Origin: Methylotuvimicrobium buryatense 5G
GTDB taxonomy: Bacteria > Pseudomonadota > Gammaproteobacteria > Methylococcales > Methylomonadaceae
Direction of reading: 5' to 3'
Assembly (NCBI RefSeq): GCF_000341735.1
Contig: NZ_KB455575.1
Coordinates: 66,582-130,581, forward strand
Length of the DNA stretch: 64,000 bases
The translations under genes and the position numbers were made by a program. Of the stretch, positions 56,468-64,000 are shown in pieces. The notes beneath the pieces were generated by a model. The model ran no database searches. It saw only the letters and a list, made by a program, of their open reading frames with translations, and had not been told where the DNA came from. The first letter of the stretch is position 1, and each line of letters starts with the position of its first letter.

Positions 56468-56983
56468 TTAAACTGACGCTTCCCCAGTCGAGGAAATATC
56501 TTCTGCATGAGCCTGCTCGAAGATCTTTTTCGCTTTATCAACTTCTTCGCTGCTTGTCGTATGGACTGAAATCAAGGCACTACCTCCCTTGATTTTTCCT
56601 TCATAGCGTTTGGCCTCATACTCCGGGATACCCAGTCCGATTAAAGCCCCCGTCAAACTTCCAGCGGCAGCGCCAACTGCGGCTCCGCTCAAGGCGCCCA
56701 TAAGGGGTCCTGCGGCGATAAAGGGGCCCACGCCTGGAATAGCCAAAGCGCCAATTCCGGCTAATAAACCGAGCGCACCGCCGGTGCCAAAGCCCACTGT
56801 TCCTCCAATAGCAGCCCCTTCCGGCGCTTTGGTGTTCTTTTCATGTGCAAAATCCTGGGTGGTGGACTTGTCGGGAAACAAAACTGATATGTCGCTGTGG
56901 GAAAAACCCGCGGCATTCAGGTCATTAACTATGCTTTCTGCATGATCGATATTTTGGGCGATACAAAAAACTGCTTTACTCAT
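56468..56983 (-). CDS. Glycine-zipper stress protein, duplicate 2
   Basis: The product is 171 residues, nearly the same as 35000-35515, with only scattered differences (for example IDHAESIVND here, TEQAESIVND there; the last residue is V rather than C). Domain layout is the same: small alpha/beta front, long glycine zipper, short tail. It follows the BON duplicate by 17 bases. Confidence 0.82.
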   Translation of the reverse strand: MSKAVFCIAQNIDHAESIVNDLNAAGFSHSDISVLFPDKSTTQDFAHEKNTKAPEGAAIGGTVGFGTGGALGLLAGIGALAIPGVGPFIAAGPLMGALSGAAVGAAAGSLTGALIGLGIPEYEAKRYEGKIKGGSALISVHTTSSEEVDKAKKIFEQAHAEDISSTGEASV

Positions 56984-57000
56984 GTCGTTCTCCTGGGCCT

Positions 57001-57414
57001 TTACGGCGCTTTAATTTCTAGTTGATTATCTACCTGCACTACGCCGGGTGTTTGTGTGGCGATTTGTTGCAGTCTATTTTTTTCGGCTCCACTTTCAACC
57101 AGCCCGCGCAAAGTCACGACTCCATGACGAGTAATGATTTTTGAATTCTTTGCATTGAATGAAAGCGATTCATCCCTAACGACGGCTTGACGGATGGTAG
57201 CCGTGATGTCGATATCACTTTTGGATTCCTTTTGATCTTCCGGGGTTAACTTAGCATCATCCCTGTCGCGAACATTGCGCTCGGTATTTTCCAGGTACGA
57301 ACTGGGGCCGTCAGCCAAATAGATGGCGGTATTCTGTTCAGCTTGTACGGTACCGGTTATCAGTATTAGGCTACCGGTTAAACTGAAAAGTACTAACTGT
57401 AATCGTGTAGACAT
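57001..57414 (-). CDS. Exported BON-domain protein, duplicate 2
   Basis: The product is 137 residues, nearly the same as 35533-35946. Signal peptide, acidic linker and one BON domain with PGVVQVDNQLEIKAP. Differences cluster in the linker and around ESGAEKNRLQQIA. Unlike duplicate 1, its upstream region is a family A element within 70 bases, and no candidate operator is found there, so regulation may differ. Confidence 0.88.
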   Translation of the reverse strand: MSTRLQLVLFSLTGSLILITGTVQAEQNTAIYLADGPSSYLENTERNVRDRDDAKLTPEDQKESKSDIDITATIRQAVVRDESLSFNAKNSKIITRHGVVTLRGLVESGAEKNRLQQIATQTPGVVQVDNQLEIKAP

Positions 57415-57482
57415 TGTAATTTCCTCGCTTTTGAGCGTTTCTTTTTAAGGCTAATTGGTAATTGGTCAACATAATATTTATA

Positions 57483-57644
57483 TATACCCTTTGCTGGTCA
57501 AATTTCGGCGCCGGGGTGTCCGTCAAAGGACGCCGTGAATACGTCCATGTAGGCTCTGTGACAGCATCCCTGCTGTCAAAGCCTTTGCCGAACACCCCGG
57601 CGCCTCCATGCGTCAATGCCGAAATTTGAAGTGCGATGGGTATA
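57483..57644. repeat. Palindromic element family A, copy 16
   Basis: A complete copy upstream of the second BON gene. It abuts a family I copy. Confidence 0.86.
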
Positions 57645-57649
57645 TAAAA

Positions 57650-57775
57650 GGTGTCGGGCATTAATTTCTAAGGACGCGTGAATAAGTCCTTGTAAGACCT
57701 GACTGCAACAGACAGCCTTATAAATCGATACCCGACAACCTACCCAGCCACATATGCTGAACAGTCACGATAATT
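57650..57775. repeat. Palindromic element family I, copy 2 (left arm shortened)
   Basis: Inner arms GGTGTCGGGCATTAATTT and inverse, with the right outer arm ending GCTGAACAGTCACG. The left outer arm is cut by the family A copy. The stretch from 57776 to 58011 shows nothing else. Confidence 0.75.
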
Positions 57776-58011
57776 GAATGGTATCCCTGCCAGTTTTATT
57801 TTTTAATTGCTCACCTTTTGAGTCAGCGGTTTTTGCTGTGCAAACTTGAGTGGATTGATGAATTTAGGAACCTGCATAAAATAACTTCCACAAGTGCGAG
57901 GATGAATTCGCACCTACATATCCCTGATTTATTCCATGCGCGTTACTTACCCGTCTTATTTCGATGCTGCTTTCTCCGTTCCATCACGACGTCTGTCTCA
58001 CGAGACGACTA

Positions 58012-58083
58012 TTATAGGAATAGAGCAATCAAAATGATGATGGGTATGGGAATACCGAGAAAGTACAAAAGTATTGAACGCAT
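58012..58083 (-). CDS. 23-residue hydrophobic micro-protein
   Basis: ATG at 58083 with GGAGA six bases ahead; it encodes MRSILLYFLGIPIPIIILIA and three more residues, a single membrane helix with the IPIPII pattern. It lies 39 bases after the membrane gene at 58123 on the same strand. I recall similar tiny proteins next to such genes in proteobacteria, which supports it being real. Function is unknown. Confidence 0.7.
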   Translation of the reverse strand: MRSILLYFLGIPIPIIILIALFL

Positions 58084-58122
58084 TGCTTGTCTCCTTCTTT
58101 AACGGTTAAAGAGTTGTAGTGG

Positions 58123-59061
58123 CTAGTACATGTCGCGTTGCTGACCACCGAATATTGCAGCGTAGCTGGCAGCAAACGCACCGATGAGTAGCGATATGAA
58201 GAACCACAGCGCCATATAGGCAGAAGTCTTGCGCATTTTGTCAGCCGCTTCTTTCGCAGCAATTTCCGCATCATGTAGCATTGTCTGTGCGCGAGCATAG
58301 GTATCCCTCACCAGTTTTTCAGCGTCCTGTTGACTCGTGCCGGTACGCAACGCGACAACCTGTCCGACATACTGCACATCCTCTGCAGGCAGAGGGCCCG
58401 TGTGAATACTATTCATGAAGATGCGGATTATTTCGGAAGCGGACCCGACAGACCTTGCCTTCTGTGCTGAATCGCTTTCGGCAGAAGTATAGGAGTATGG
58501 AGTTGTGCCGATCTCCCTTCGGAACAGCGAATCCACGAAGTAACCCATCGATTCGCTTTCGCTGTCGGATTTCGCAGCCTCGGCTCCGACTCCAGTGGCT
58601 ACTCCACCAGCTACAGAGGCAGCTACAGCGGTCCCAGCCTGAACTCCACCGCTAACGATGAATCCAGACGCCCCAGTGAGTAGCGCAGCAGTTAACAGCG
58701 CGGCAACGGCCCAGGCCAGAAAGCCGTGCGCGGTGTCACGGAGGTAGACCTCGTCCGTATGTACTGCAATCCACCTTGTTCTCAGCCTGCCGGCTAGGTA
58801 CCCCCCCATCCCCGAAGCAGCGAGTTGCGTGAAGGTCAACCACAGAATGGACGATACTCCGAAAGTTGTTGCGCTGACGCCGCTGTACGCCCATGGCGAT
58901 ACCGAGGACAGACCTAAACCCGTCCCCAACATCAAAAGGATTAACGCCAGAGCAGCGGCTGCCGTAGCGCCTGCCAAGATAGCGCTCCACGATACTGCGC
59001 TAGCTGAAGTTTGTAAGGACAAGGCGTATTCGTCAGCAGTTGAGTTATTAGGCAGGGGCAT
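58123..59061 (-). CDS. Conserved multi-helix membrane protein of unknown function
   Basis: The product is 312 residues. Membrane segments at about 24-50, 65-90, 112-160 (Gly/Ala-rich) and near the C-terminus (about 285-305). It contains SWSAILAGATAAAALALILL and a GMGGYLAGRLRTRW turn, as in a family of uncharacterised membrane proteins with TIGR04086-like repeats. The polar middle has a Ser/Glu-rich stretch. It is paired with a tiny hydrophobic gene downstream. A weak operator-like site lies about 40-60 bases upstream (59100-59125). Confidence 0.78.
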   Translation of the reverse strand: MPLPNNSTADEYALSLQTSASAVSWSAILAGATAAAALALILLMLGTGLGLSSVSPWAYSGVSATTFGVSSILWLTFTQLAASGMGGYLAGRLRTRWIAVHTDEVYLRDTAHGFLAWAVAALLTAALLTGASGFIVSGGVQAGTAVAASVAGGVATGVGAEAAKSDSESESMGYFVDSLFRREIGTTPYSYTSAESDSAQKARSVGSASEIIRIFMNSIHTGPLPAEDVQYVGQVVALRTGTSQQDAEKLVRDTYARAQTMLHDAEIAAKEAADKMRKTSAYMALWFFISLLIGAFAASYAAIFGGQQRDMY

Positions 59062-59176
59062 AATGAGTCTCCATTGAGTTATGTGAGAGAAATTATTGTA
59101 CGAATCGGCACCATAGTCTGTACGCTATCACACATTCGGCTGAAGCAATTTGCCGCTTCAGAAGTTCAGCGACATT

Positions 59177-59226
59177 CATACCCCACACCCTAAAATCGGC
59201 GAAACTGCTCAAACTGGGAATTGCTG
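59177..59226. repeat. Family C fragment (one end)
   Basis: The inverse of the C left end, finishing AATTGCTG. It runs straight into a family F fragment. Confidence 0.6.
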
Positions 59227-59367
59227 GGTTATTTAACCCTTCGGTTTGCCCTAAACATTTCGGCTTACTTCGGCCAAAGTCAAAACGTTTAGGACGTGGT
59301 TGTAAACCCCGTCCTGCTAGGGATATGCTAGTTTTTGGGCTTTAGCTGAAGAAACTTGCTAATCAGG
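59227..59367. repeat. Family F fragment (copy 4)
   Basis: The right two thirds of family F, ending GCTAATCAGG. Confidence 0.7.
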
Positions 59368-59405
59368 TTAAGTTAAGCAGTCACAGAAATAATTAATGCT
59401 CGTAT

Positions 59406-59490
59406 TCAGGCTCTAATGTGCCTCAAAAGCTTGCCATCCATGGCACTGGATTCCGCCAGTCCATGGCTGAATGACGGGTTACCCTTAACT
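59406..59490. repeat. Family H repeat, copy 2
   Basis: Matches 2837-2910: CTCAAAAGCTTGCCATCCAT and the palindrome around CCATGGCACTGG. Confidence 0.65.
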
Positions 59491-59650
59491 TATACTCATC
59501 GGAGATCAAAATTTGGCGCCGGGGTGCCCGTCAAAGGACGCCGTGAATACGTCCCTGTAGGCTCTATGCCAGCTCCATGCTGGCAAAGCCTTTGCCGAGC
59601 ACCCCGGCGCCTCCTTAGGCACTGCCGAAATTTGAAGTGCGAAAGGTATA
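59491..59650. repeat. Palindromic element family A, copy 17
   Basis: A complete copy. The 229 bases after it (59651-59879) show no gene and no repeat I can name. Confidence 0.83.
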
Positions 59651-59879
59651 ATGGCAGTGAGGGTTGACTCGGGTACTCCGAGTTTTTGAGGTACGTTACG
59701 AGGCAAGACTCGCCTTAGGGGGCGCCCAGCTCCTTGCCGGCTGGTAGCAGGTATGCGGGTTTCAACGCGGCTCAAGTGTATCCAGCCGTCAGTTCCGATG
59801 ATGATCTTGGTTCTTAAGATGGGGCAACTTTGAGTCTTAACTTCAATCCGTCCCGTCTCTTAAGTGGGCGCACCCATTT

Positions 59880-60197
59880 TTAGCGGTTGTTCAATCGTCC
59901 TAGGGTGCTGTCTAATGATCGCTTCAATTTCTTGAGAGCACCGTCGACAGCCTGCTCCAGAGTCGCAGCCTGGTCGCTCACTGAAATCGGCTGGAGACCT
60001 GCGAGACGAGCTTCCAGCAGGCAGCGGTTATCTCCAGTGCCGGATTTCTTGTCACTGTTCTCGTCGCTCAGGTGGATTTCTATCCGTGTTATTTGTTCAC
60101 TGAAGCGATCAAGGGTGTCTCTGGCCAGGGCTTCAATTTGTTGAGTCAACGCATCATTGCCCTCGATGTTGCTATCCGTGTTGATCTGAATATGCAT
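59880..60197 (-). CDS. HPF/RaiA-type ribosome-associated protein
   Basis: The product is 105 residues. It begins MHIQINTDSNIEG and has the fold of the sigma-54 modulation/S30EA family (IEIHLSDENSD, LEARLAGLQPISVS, LEQAVDGALKKLKRSLDSTL). Short members bind resting 30S subunits and protect or dimerise ribosomes in stress. No long C-terminal domain is present. It stands alone with repeats on both sides. Confidence 0.85.
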   Translation of the reverse strand: MHIQINTDSNIEGNDALTQQIEALARDTLDRFSEQITRIEIHLSDENSDKKSGTGDNRCLLEARLAGLQPISVSDQAATLEQAVDGALKKLKRSLDSTLGRLNNR

Positions 60198-60265
60198 GTG
60201 TTTGCCTACTTATATATTTATGAGTTGTTAGGGGGAGGAGATACGAGACGGCTAAAGCTTTAGAT

Positions 60266-60342
60266 AGTGAACAACCATGAAGAACATGAATTACTTGAGT
60301 CTTTTCTTCGTTGCCTTCATGGTGAAGAATGCTTTTTATCTG
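60266..60342. repeat. Family G repeat
   Basis: ACCATGAAGAACATGAATTA, then CTTCATGGTGAAGAATGC, a diverged relative of 2925-3013. Confidence 0.55.
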
Positions 60343-60412
60343 TATCTGCGCATTATTTCTCAGTCTCATACGCGTAAGAACGCTTCTTTTTGGTATTCTG
60401 CCCATTCCTTCA

Positions 60413-60641
60413 CCTGATTAGCAAGATGCTTCAGCTTGCTGAAGCTAATTGTCCGAGCAGAGGCCAGTCGTAGCCACTTCTGCGGGACGGGTTATTTAAC
60501 CCGTCCCCAACGTTTCGGTTTGCCCTAAATATTTCGGCTAACTTCGGCCAAAGTCAAAACGTTTAGGACGGGGTTGCAAACCCCGTCCTGCTAGGGATAT
60601 GCTGGTTTTTGGCCTTTAGCTGAAGAAACTTGCTAATCAGG
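60413..60641. repeat. Palindromic element family F, copy 3 (229 bp, TSD TTCCTTCA)
   Basis: Complete ends. The eight bases TTCCTTCA repeat at 60405-60412 and 60642-60649. It sits 24 bases after the baeRF3 stop. Confidence 0.88.
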
Positions 60642-60664
60642 TTCCTTCAATGTTTATCAAAACT

Positions 60665-61825
60665 TCAGTCAGAATAACGGTAGATCACAGCTATTCCAGT
60701 CTCCGTCGGCATCCGTTCGCTGGGGACCACGACCACTTGTCCGCCCATCTTCAGGACCAATTCTCCTAGATCATCGAGCAGGTCATTAACCTGGGGATGT
60801 TCCAAGTCGTCAAATGCGATTTCGCCGGTCGTTGCATTGATCCGGCCTGGAATTTCACGGCTGGCTTCGATCAGCAGCGTGGCGACCCGCCCTTCTACAA
60901 CAGACTTGGCGACCTGGGTCAGGTCGTCGTCACCGAGTCCCTTGGATCTAGCGTTGCCGAAATCCTCGACCAGTGCGGTCAGGCGCGTTAGATAGCGAGG
61001 CTCGATAAGCTGCCAAGCGCGCTGGCGCAGTTCATCGGTCGACGACAGGGCATCCGGGTGGATATCGATGCTTTCCGGTATCAGAAACGAATTGTGGCTG
61101 ACGTCGTGAAAAATATGATGATGCTCCGGCAGCGCCGCCAGTATCAGCGGCAGGCCCGATGGCTGAGAGTGGTGCTCCAAGACCGCCCGGTCGACGGCGC
61201 GGAAGAAGCGTTCCGCGTCGCTGTCCACCTCAGACTCTTTCCCTCCGTGAGTGTGATGCATGGGCGAGTGCCCGCCACCGACACCTCCGTATGAGGCGAC
61301 GGTCTGGTGTGGCTCGGTCAATTCTTCTCCCAGCGCCTCGGTTAACGTCCGCGGGACACCCAGTGCCGGCTCGATCTCGTCCAAAGCATCACGGTTTCCC
61401 TCGAAGAGCTTGATCTTGTGGCGATTCACAGCAAGAATCTGATAACGATCGGCTGACTGAAGAATCCGCACCAGAGGTTTGGTGTGGAAGCTATCCGCCA
61501 CAACAGCCAATTCGGCTACCGGCCGCTGGAGCTTGTAGACTCGGAATATGCCTTTCGCGCCCAGCACAGCCAATCCGTCATGGGTGCAGTTCCAGAAGTT
61601 GCGGTCGTCAGCCAGTGCCAGGAAGGGTTCCAGCAATGGCTGGATTTCGTCGCTCGGGAATTGTTGCAGGAGCGACTCTTCCAGTGCCTTCACGAGGTTC
61701 TTGAACCGGATCGGATCTTGCTGATTGTCCGGATGGTTCCGATGAGTCGGTTGGTAAAGCGAAAGGCAAGGAGGATTACAATTCTCCATGAGTCCCGCTG
61801 TAAAGTCTTTGTCAAGTGAGTTCAC
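60665..61825 (-). CDS. Bacterial archaeo-eukaryotic release factor family 3 protein (baeRF3)
   Basis: The product is 386 residues. The opening CLSLYQPTHRNHPDNQQDPI followed by RFKNLVKALE is typical of baeRF family 3, relatives of eukaryotic eRF1/Dom34 lacking the full three-domain layout. A His/Gly-rich stretch (about 190-200, GGGHSPMHHTHGG) lies in the middle. The family is thought to act on ribosomes or rescue, by kinship; direct proof is thin. It clusters with HPF, another ribosome factor. GC-rich relative to flanks. Confidence 0.85.
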   Translation of the reverse strand: MNSLDKDFTAGLMENCNPPCLSLYQPTHRNHPDNQQDPIRFKNLVKALEESLLQQFPSDEIQPLLEPFLALADDRNFWNCTHDGLAVLGAKGIFRVYKLQRPVAELAVVADSFHTKPLVRILQSADRYQILAVNRHKIKLFEGNRDALDEIEPALGVPRTLTEALGEELTEPHQTVASYGGVGGGHSPMHHTHGGKESEVDSDAERFFRAVDRAVLEHHSQPSGLPLILAALPEHHHIFHDVSHNSFLIPESIDIHPDALSSTDELRQRAWQLIEPRYLTRLTALVEDFGNARSKGLGDDDLTQVAKSVVEGRVATLLIEASREIPGRINATTGEIAFDDLEHPQVNDLLDDLGELVLKMGGQVVVVPSERMPTETGIAVIYRYSD

Positions 61826-61887
61826 TTTTTCTCCTCTCTTTCGTTATCCACTCTATGTACTCCTGTTTTACTGAAAAATCGTACAAC

Positions 61888-62095
61888 TGTTACTTTGAAA
61901 GTTCGTAGATTGGGACTCTTTATCTAATTTTTCGATATGAAAAACAATGTCGGTTCCGACCCTAAGCACCCCAGCGCTTTCATTTGCCGGGGTGATGATA
62001 GCTTCTTCATGATCGTTACTCTGAAAGTCATGTTGGGAGATGCCCAAAATACTTTCATTTGCAGCGGCGATACCGCATCTTCATAATCGTTAAGA
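61888..62095. repeat. Repeat family E, two tandem units without the core
   Basis: 61888-62017 matches the flanks of the split copy at 4447-4695. A second, shorter unit (about 62012-62095) follows with CTGAAAGTCATG and CTTTCATTTGC. Confidence 0.7.
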
Positions 62096-62339
62096 TGAGT
62101 CAAAGATGCTGGGCGAATGCGGATTTTGCATGGAGCAAAAATCCGTCCCGCTACCGACCTCCTCGCCAAACATACCCCGCACCTTGTTGTTTATTAGACG
62201 ATTTTTTCGCTCAAATCAGGAGTCGCACGGTGTAAAGATACGATTAACGGTTGGGCGTTCTATCTCGTTGAAATACATGTTCGGTGACTTATGCACGCGC
62301 AAACTTTAAAAAACTCTAACATTAAAACTGAAGACATTC

Positions 62340-62359
62340 AGTTCGTTAGCGTACATAAG
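62340..62359 (+). promoter_or_regulatory. Weak candidate operator site
   Basis: AGTTCGTTAGCGTACATAAG keeps the dyad GTTCG/CGTAC but not the GACT tail. It lies upstream of site 9. Confidence 0.28.
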
Positions 62360-62392
62360 GAAATGAGTCGGCATGCGGGAATGAAGAGTTTT

Positions 62393-62513
62393 CCCTAGCA
62401 GGACGGGGTTTGCAACCCCGTCCTAAACGTTTTGACTTTGGCCGAAGTTAGCCGAAATGTTTAGGGCAAACCGAAACATTGGGGACGGGTTAAATAACCC
62501 GTCCCGCAGAAGT
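62393..62513. repeat. Family F fragment (copy 5)
   Basis: The central two hairpins of family F (GGACGGGGTT and GGACGGGTTA) without ends. The rest of 62514-62702 shows nothing else. Confidence 0.7.
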
Positions 62514-62702
62514 CTTTTCAATTACCGACGCAAACAAAATTTTTTCAAGGGGATGCCAAATTCTAAAGTGTTTTAAATACAGGGGCTGAACGAAATAGAA
62601 GAACTTGAGTTACTGTTTATTTAGATTGGGCAGGACAATCGGAGTCGATGAATCGAATGCGCGATACGGGTTTAATAAATATTTTATTCGGAAAGGACGC
62701 TA

Positions 62703-62722
62703 TGTGCGGTAACGCACTGACG
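62703..62722 (+). promoter_or_regulatory. Candidate stress operator, site 9
   Basis: TGTGCGGTAACGCACTGACG with dyad GTGCG/CGCAC, 151 bases before the OmpA-family gene. Confidence 0.48.
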
Positions 62723-62873
62723 ATAACCGAATGTTGCGATTAAGCTACTTAACAAGGTTTATTAGCAACATGATTTGCTGAAGCGTTGAATCACCATGTT
62801 TTAACGGAATTTGGCAAATCATTGACGGGTTTTATCATTTCTCATTCATATTTACTTCAATAAGGAAGACACC

Positions 62874-63947
62874 ATGCCGAAACACAATTTATTCGCAATC
62901 GCTTTATTAGCCGGCATGAGTATGCAGCCGCTGGTTCAGGCCGACGATCATTATCGATCCGATCGCTGGGACGATCACTATCAAGACGATCGATGGTATA
63001 TCGCGCCTTTCGCATCATACGTTGACACCGGTGGCGATCGAAGTGCAAGCAACGGTTGGGGCGGCGGAATGGGCTTCGGTAAAATCATCGATGAGCATTT
63101 CAATGTCGAATTGAAAGGCTTCTATGAAGGCTTTAACGGTACGAATGGCGCCTGGAGCCTAACCGGTGGTACTGCGGACTTACAGTATTATTTCTTTCGC
63201 GATAAATTTTCGCCGTATACGGTCGTCGGTGTGGGCGGTATGAACAGCTGTGTCTCAGGTAATTGCGGAGCGGGTATCATTGGCGAAGCCGGCGTAGGTT
63301 TTTCTTATGAATTGCACGACAACCTTTTAGTCCGGAGCGATGTGCGCTATCGATATAACAATAATCTCAATGCCCATGTACAGCCCGGTACGGACGAATT
63401 TCATGATATGACGGTCAACGTGGGTTTTGTCATTCCGTTCGGCGATAAGCCGAAAACACTCGCGCAGCGAGCCGATACTCGGGTCGAACCGGTTGCCATT
63501 ACGGATTGCGCGACTCTCGATTCGGACGGTGACGGCGTAAACGATTGCCTGGATCAATGTCCCGACACTATCAAAGGCGGCGTAGTCGACGCTAAAGGCT
63601 GTTTAATCAGGCTCGTATTGAAGGGCGTCGGTTTTAAATTCGATTCAGAGGAACTGACGCCAACCGCCCAAGGAATTCTGGATGGCGTCGCGCAAAATCT
63701 CATTGCTCATCCGCAATCCAATGACATTGAAGTACAGGGACACGCCAGCAGCGAAGGCAGTCATGACTACAATATGGCATTGTCGCAACGCCGTTCGGCC
63801 TCAGTCGTCGATTACCTCAAAAGAAAAGGTGTCGCCAACAAACTGATTGCGAAAGGCTACGGTGAAACACAGCCGATTGCCGATAACGCCACGGAAGCGG
63901 GACGATCCGAAAATCGCCGTGTCGAGTTGATTTGGATCGAGGAGTAA
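62874..63947 (+). CDS. OmpA-family outer-membrane protein with thrombospondin-type repeat
   Basis: The product is 357 residues. A signal peptide (about 1-21, ending VQA-DD) leads to an eight-strand barrel (about 35-190), one calcium-binding thrombospondin type 3-like unit DSDGDGVNDCLDQCPDT (about 215-231), and a C-terminal OmpA peptidoglycan-binding domain with EVQGHASSEG and LSQRRSASVVDYLKRKG. It should tie the outer membrane to the cell wall, OprF-like. AAGGA precedes the start. A candidate stress operator is upstream. Confidence 0.94.
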   Translation: MPKHNLFAIALLAGMSMQPLVQADDHYRSDRWDDHYQDDRWYIAPFASYVDTGGDRSASNGWGGGMGFGKIIDEHFNVELKGFYEGFNGTNGAWSLTGGTADLQYYFFRDKFSPYTVVGVGGMNSCVSGNCGAGIIGEAGVGFSYELHDNLLVRSDVRYRYNNNLNAHVQPGTDEFHDMTVNVGFVIPFGDKPKTLAQRADTRVEPVAITDCATLDSDGDGVNDCLDQCPDTIKGGVVDAKGCLIRLVLKGVGFKFDSEELTPTAQGILDGVAQNLIAHPQSNDIEVQGHASSEGSHDYNMALSQRRSASVVDYLKRKGVANKLIAKGYGETQPIADNATEAGRSENRRVELIWIEE

Positions 63948-64000
63948 TAAACGTATTTTCTCCAAAGCATCTTAAATTTAATTAACGAAAAACCCGTTAT

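Noticed and set aside
59651-59879. Possible gene or RNA in the gap before HPF
   Set aside because: Small inverted segments are visible but no open frame, terminator or known RNA fold could be supported.

Overview
The window looks like chromosomal DNA of a gammaproteobacterium. A Methylococcales-type methanotroph is my best guess, from the urea porin-urt-urease block, the phosphoketolase, the stress-gene content and the abundance of short palindromic repeats. No methane or methanol oxidation gene lies in the window, so this is an inference. Base composition is mixed. Most genes are moderately GC-rich, but an AsmA gene and an AI-2E/DUF502 pair are AT-rich, while a sulfur-transport pair, an endonuclease-like gene and a baeRF3 gene are GC-rich. 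Such patchiness suggests acquired segments. LAYOUT: 1-4.7 kb holds the tail of an IS4-type transposase, a conserved unknown protein and two response regulators, one with a degenerate HD-GYP domain, set among repeats. 4.9-18.7 kb is one urea-use locus on the plus strand: outer-membrane porin, urea ABC transporter urtABCDE, HupE/UreJ permease and the urease genes ureDABCEFG. 19.0-25.2 kb is conserved housekeeping: purB, mnmA and nudJ (minus), clpS-clpA (plus) and infA (minus). 25.2-64 kb is an accessory region dominated by small general-stress and envelope genes: CsbD, DUF5670, four DUF883/YqjE/YqjK-type loci (two of them decayed), BON-domain proteins, glycine-zipper proteins, hemerythrins, GGDEF proteins, PRC-barrel, Xfp phosphoketolase, catalase HPII, DUF29, DUF2171, DUF2254, DUF2383, DUF2892, EF-hand, HPF, baeRF3 and OmpA. 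HOW IT WORKS TOGETHER: the porin and UrtABCDE would bring urea across both membranes, and UreABC with UreDEFG and a nickel permease-like protein would split it to ammonia. The stress region encodes peroxide removal, ribosome protection, membrane-anchored small proteins and c-di-GMP signalling, and many of its genes share a candidate 20-bp operator. WHAT STANDS OUT: (1) at least seven families of short palindromic elements are present, several with clear target-site duplications of different lengths, and six of them carry the same core of about 30 bp between unrelated ends. One sits in frame inside the HupE signal peptide, one has replaced the mnmA stop codon, and two are nested in other elements. 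(2) A near-palindromic motif, TGTnCGnTAnCGCACCGACT, recurs upstream of stress genes and may define an uncharacterised regulon. (3) A two-gene stress module is duplicated 21 kb apart. (4) Several decayed genes are legible only across stops and frameshifts. No tRNA, rRNA or CRISPR array was recognised.
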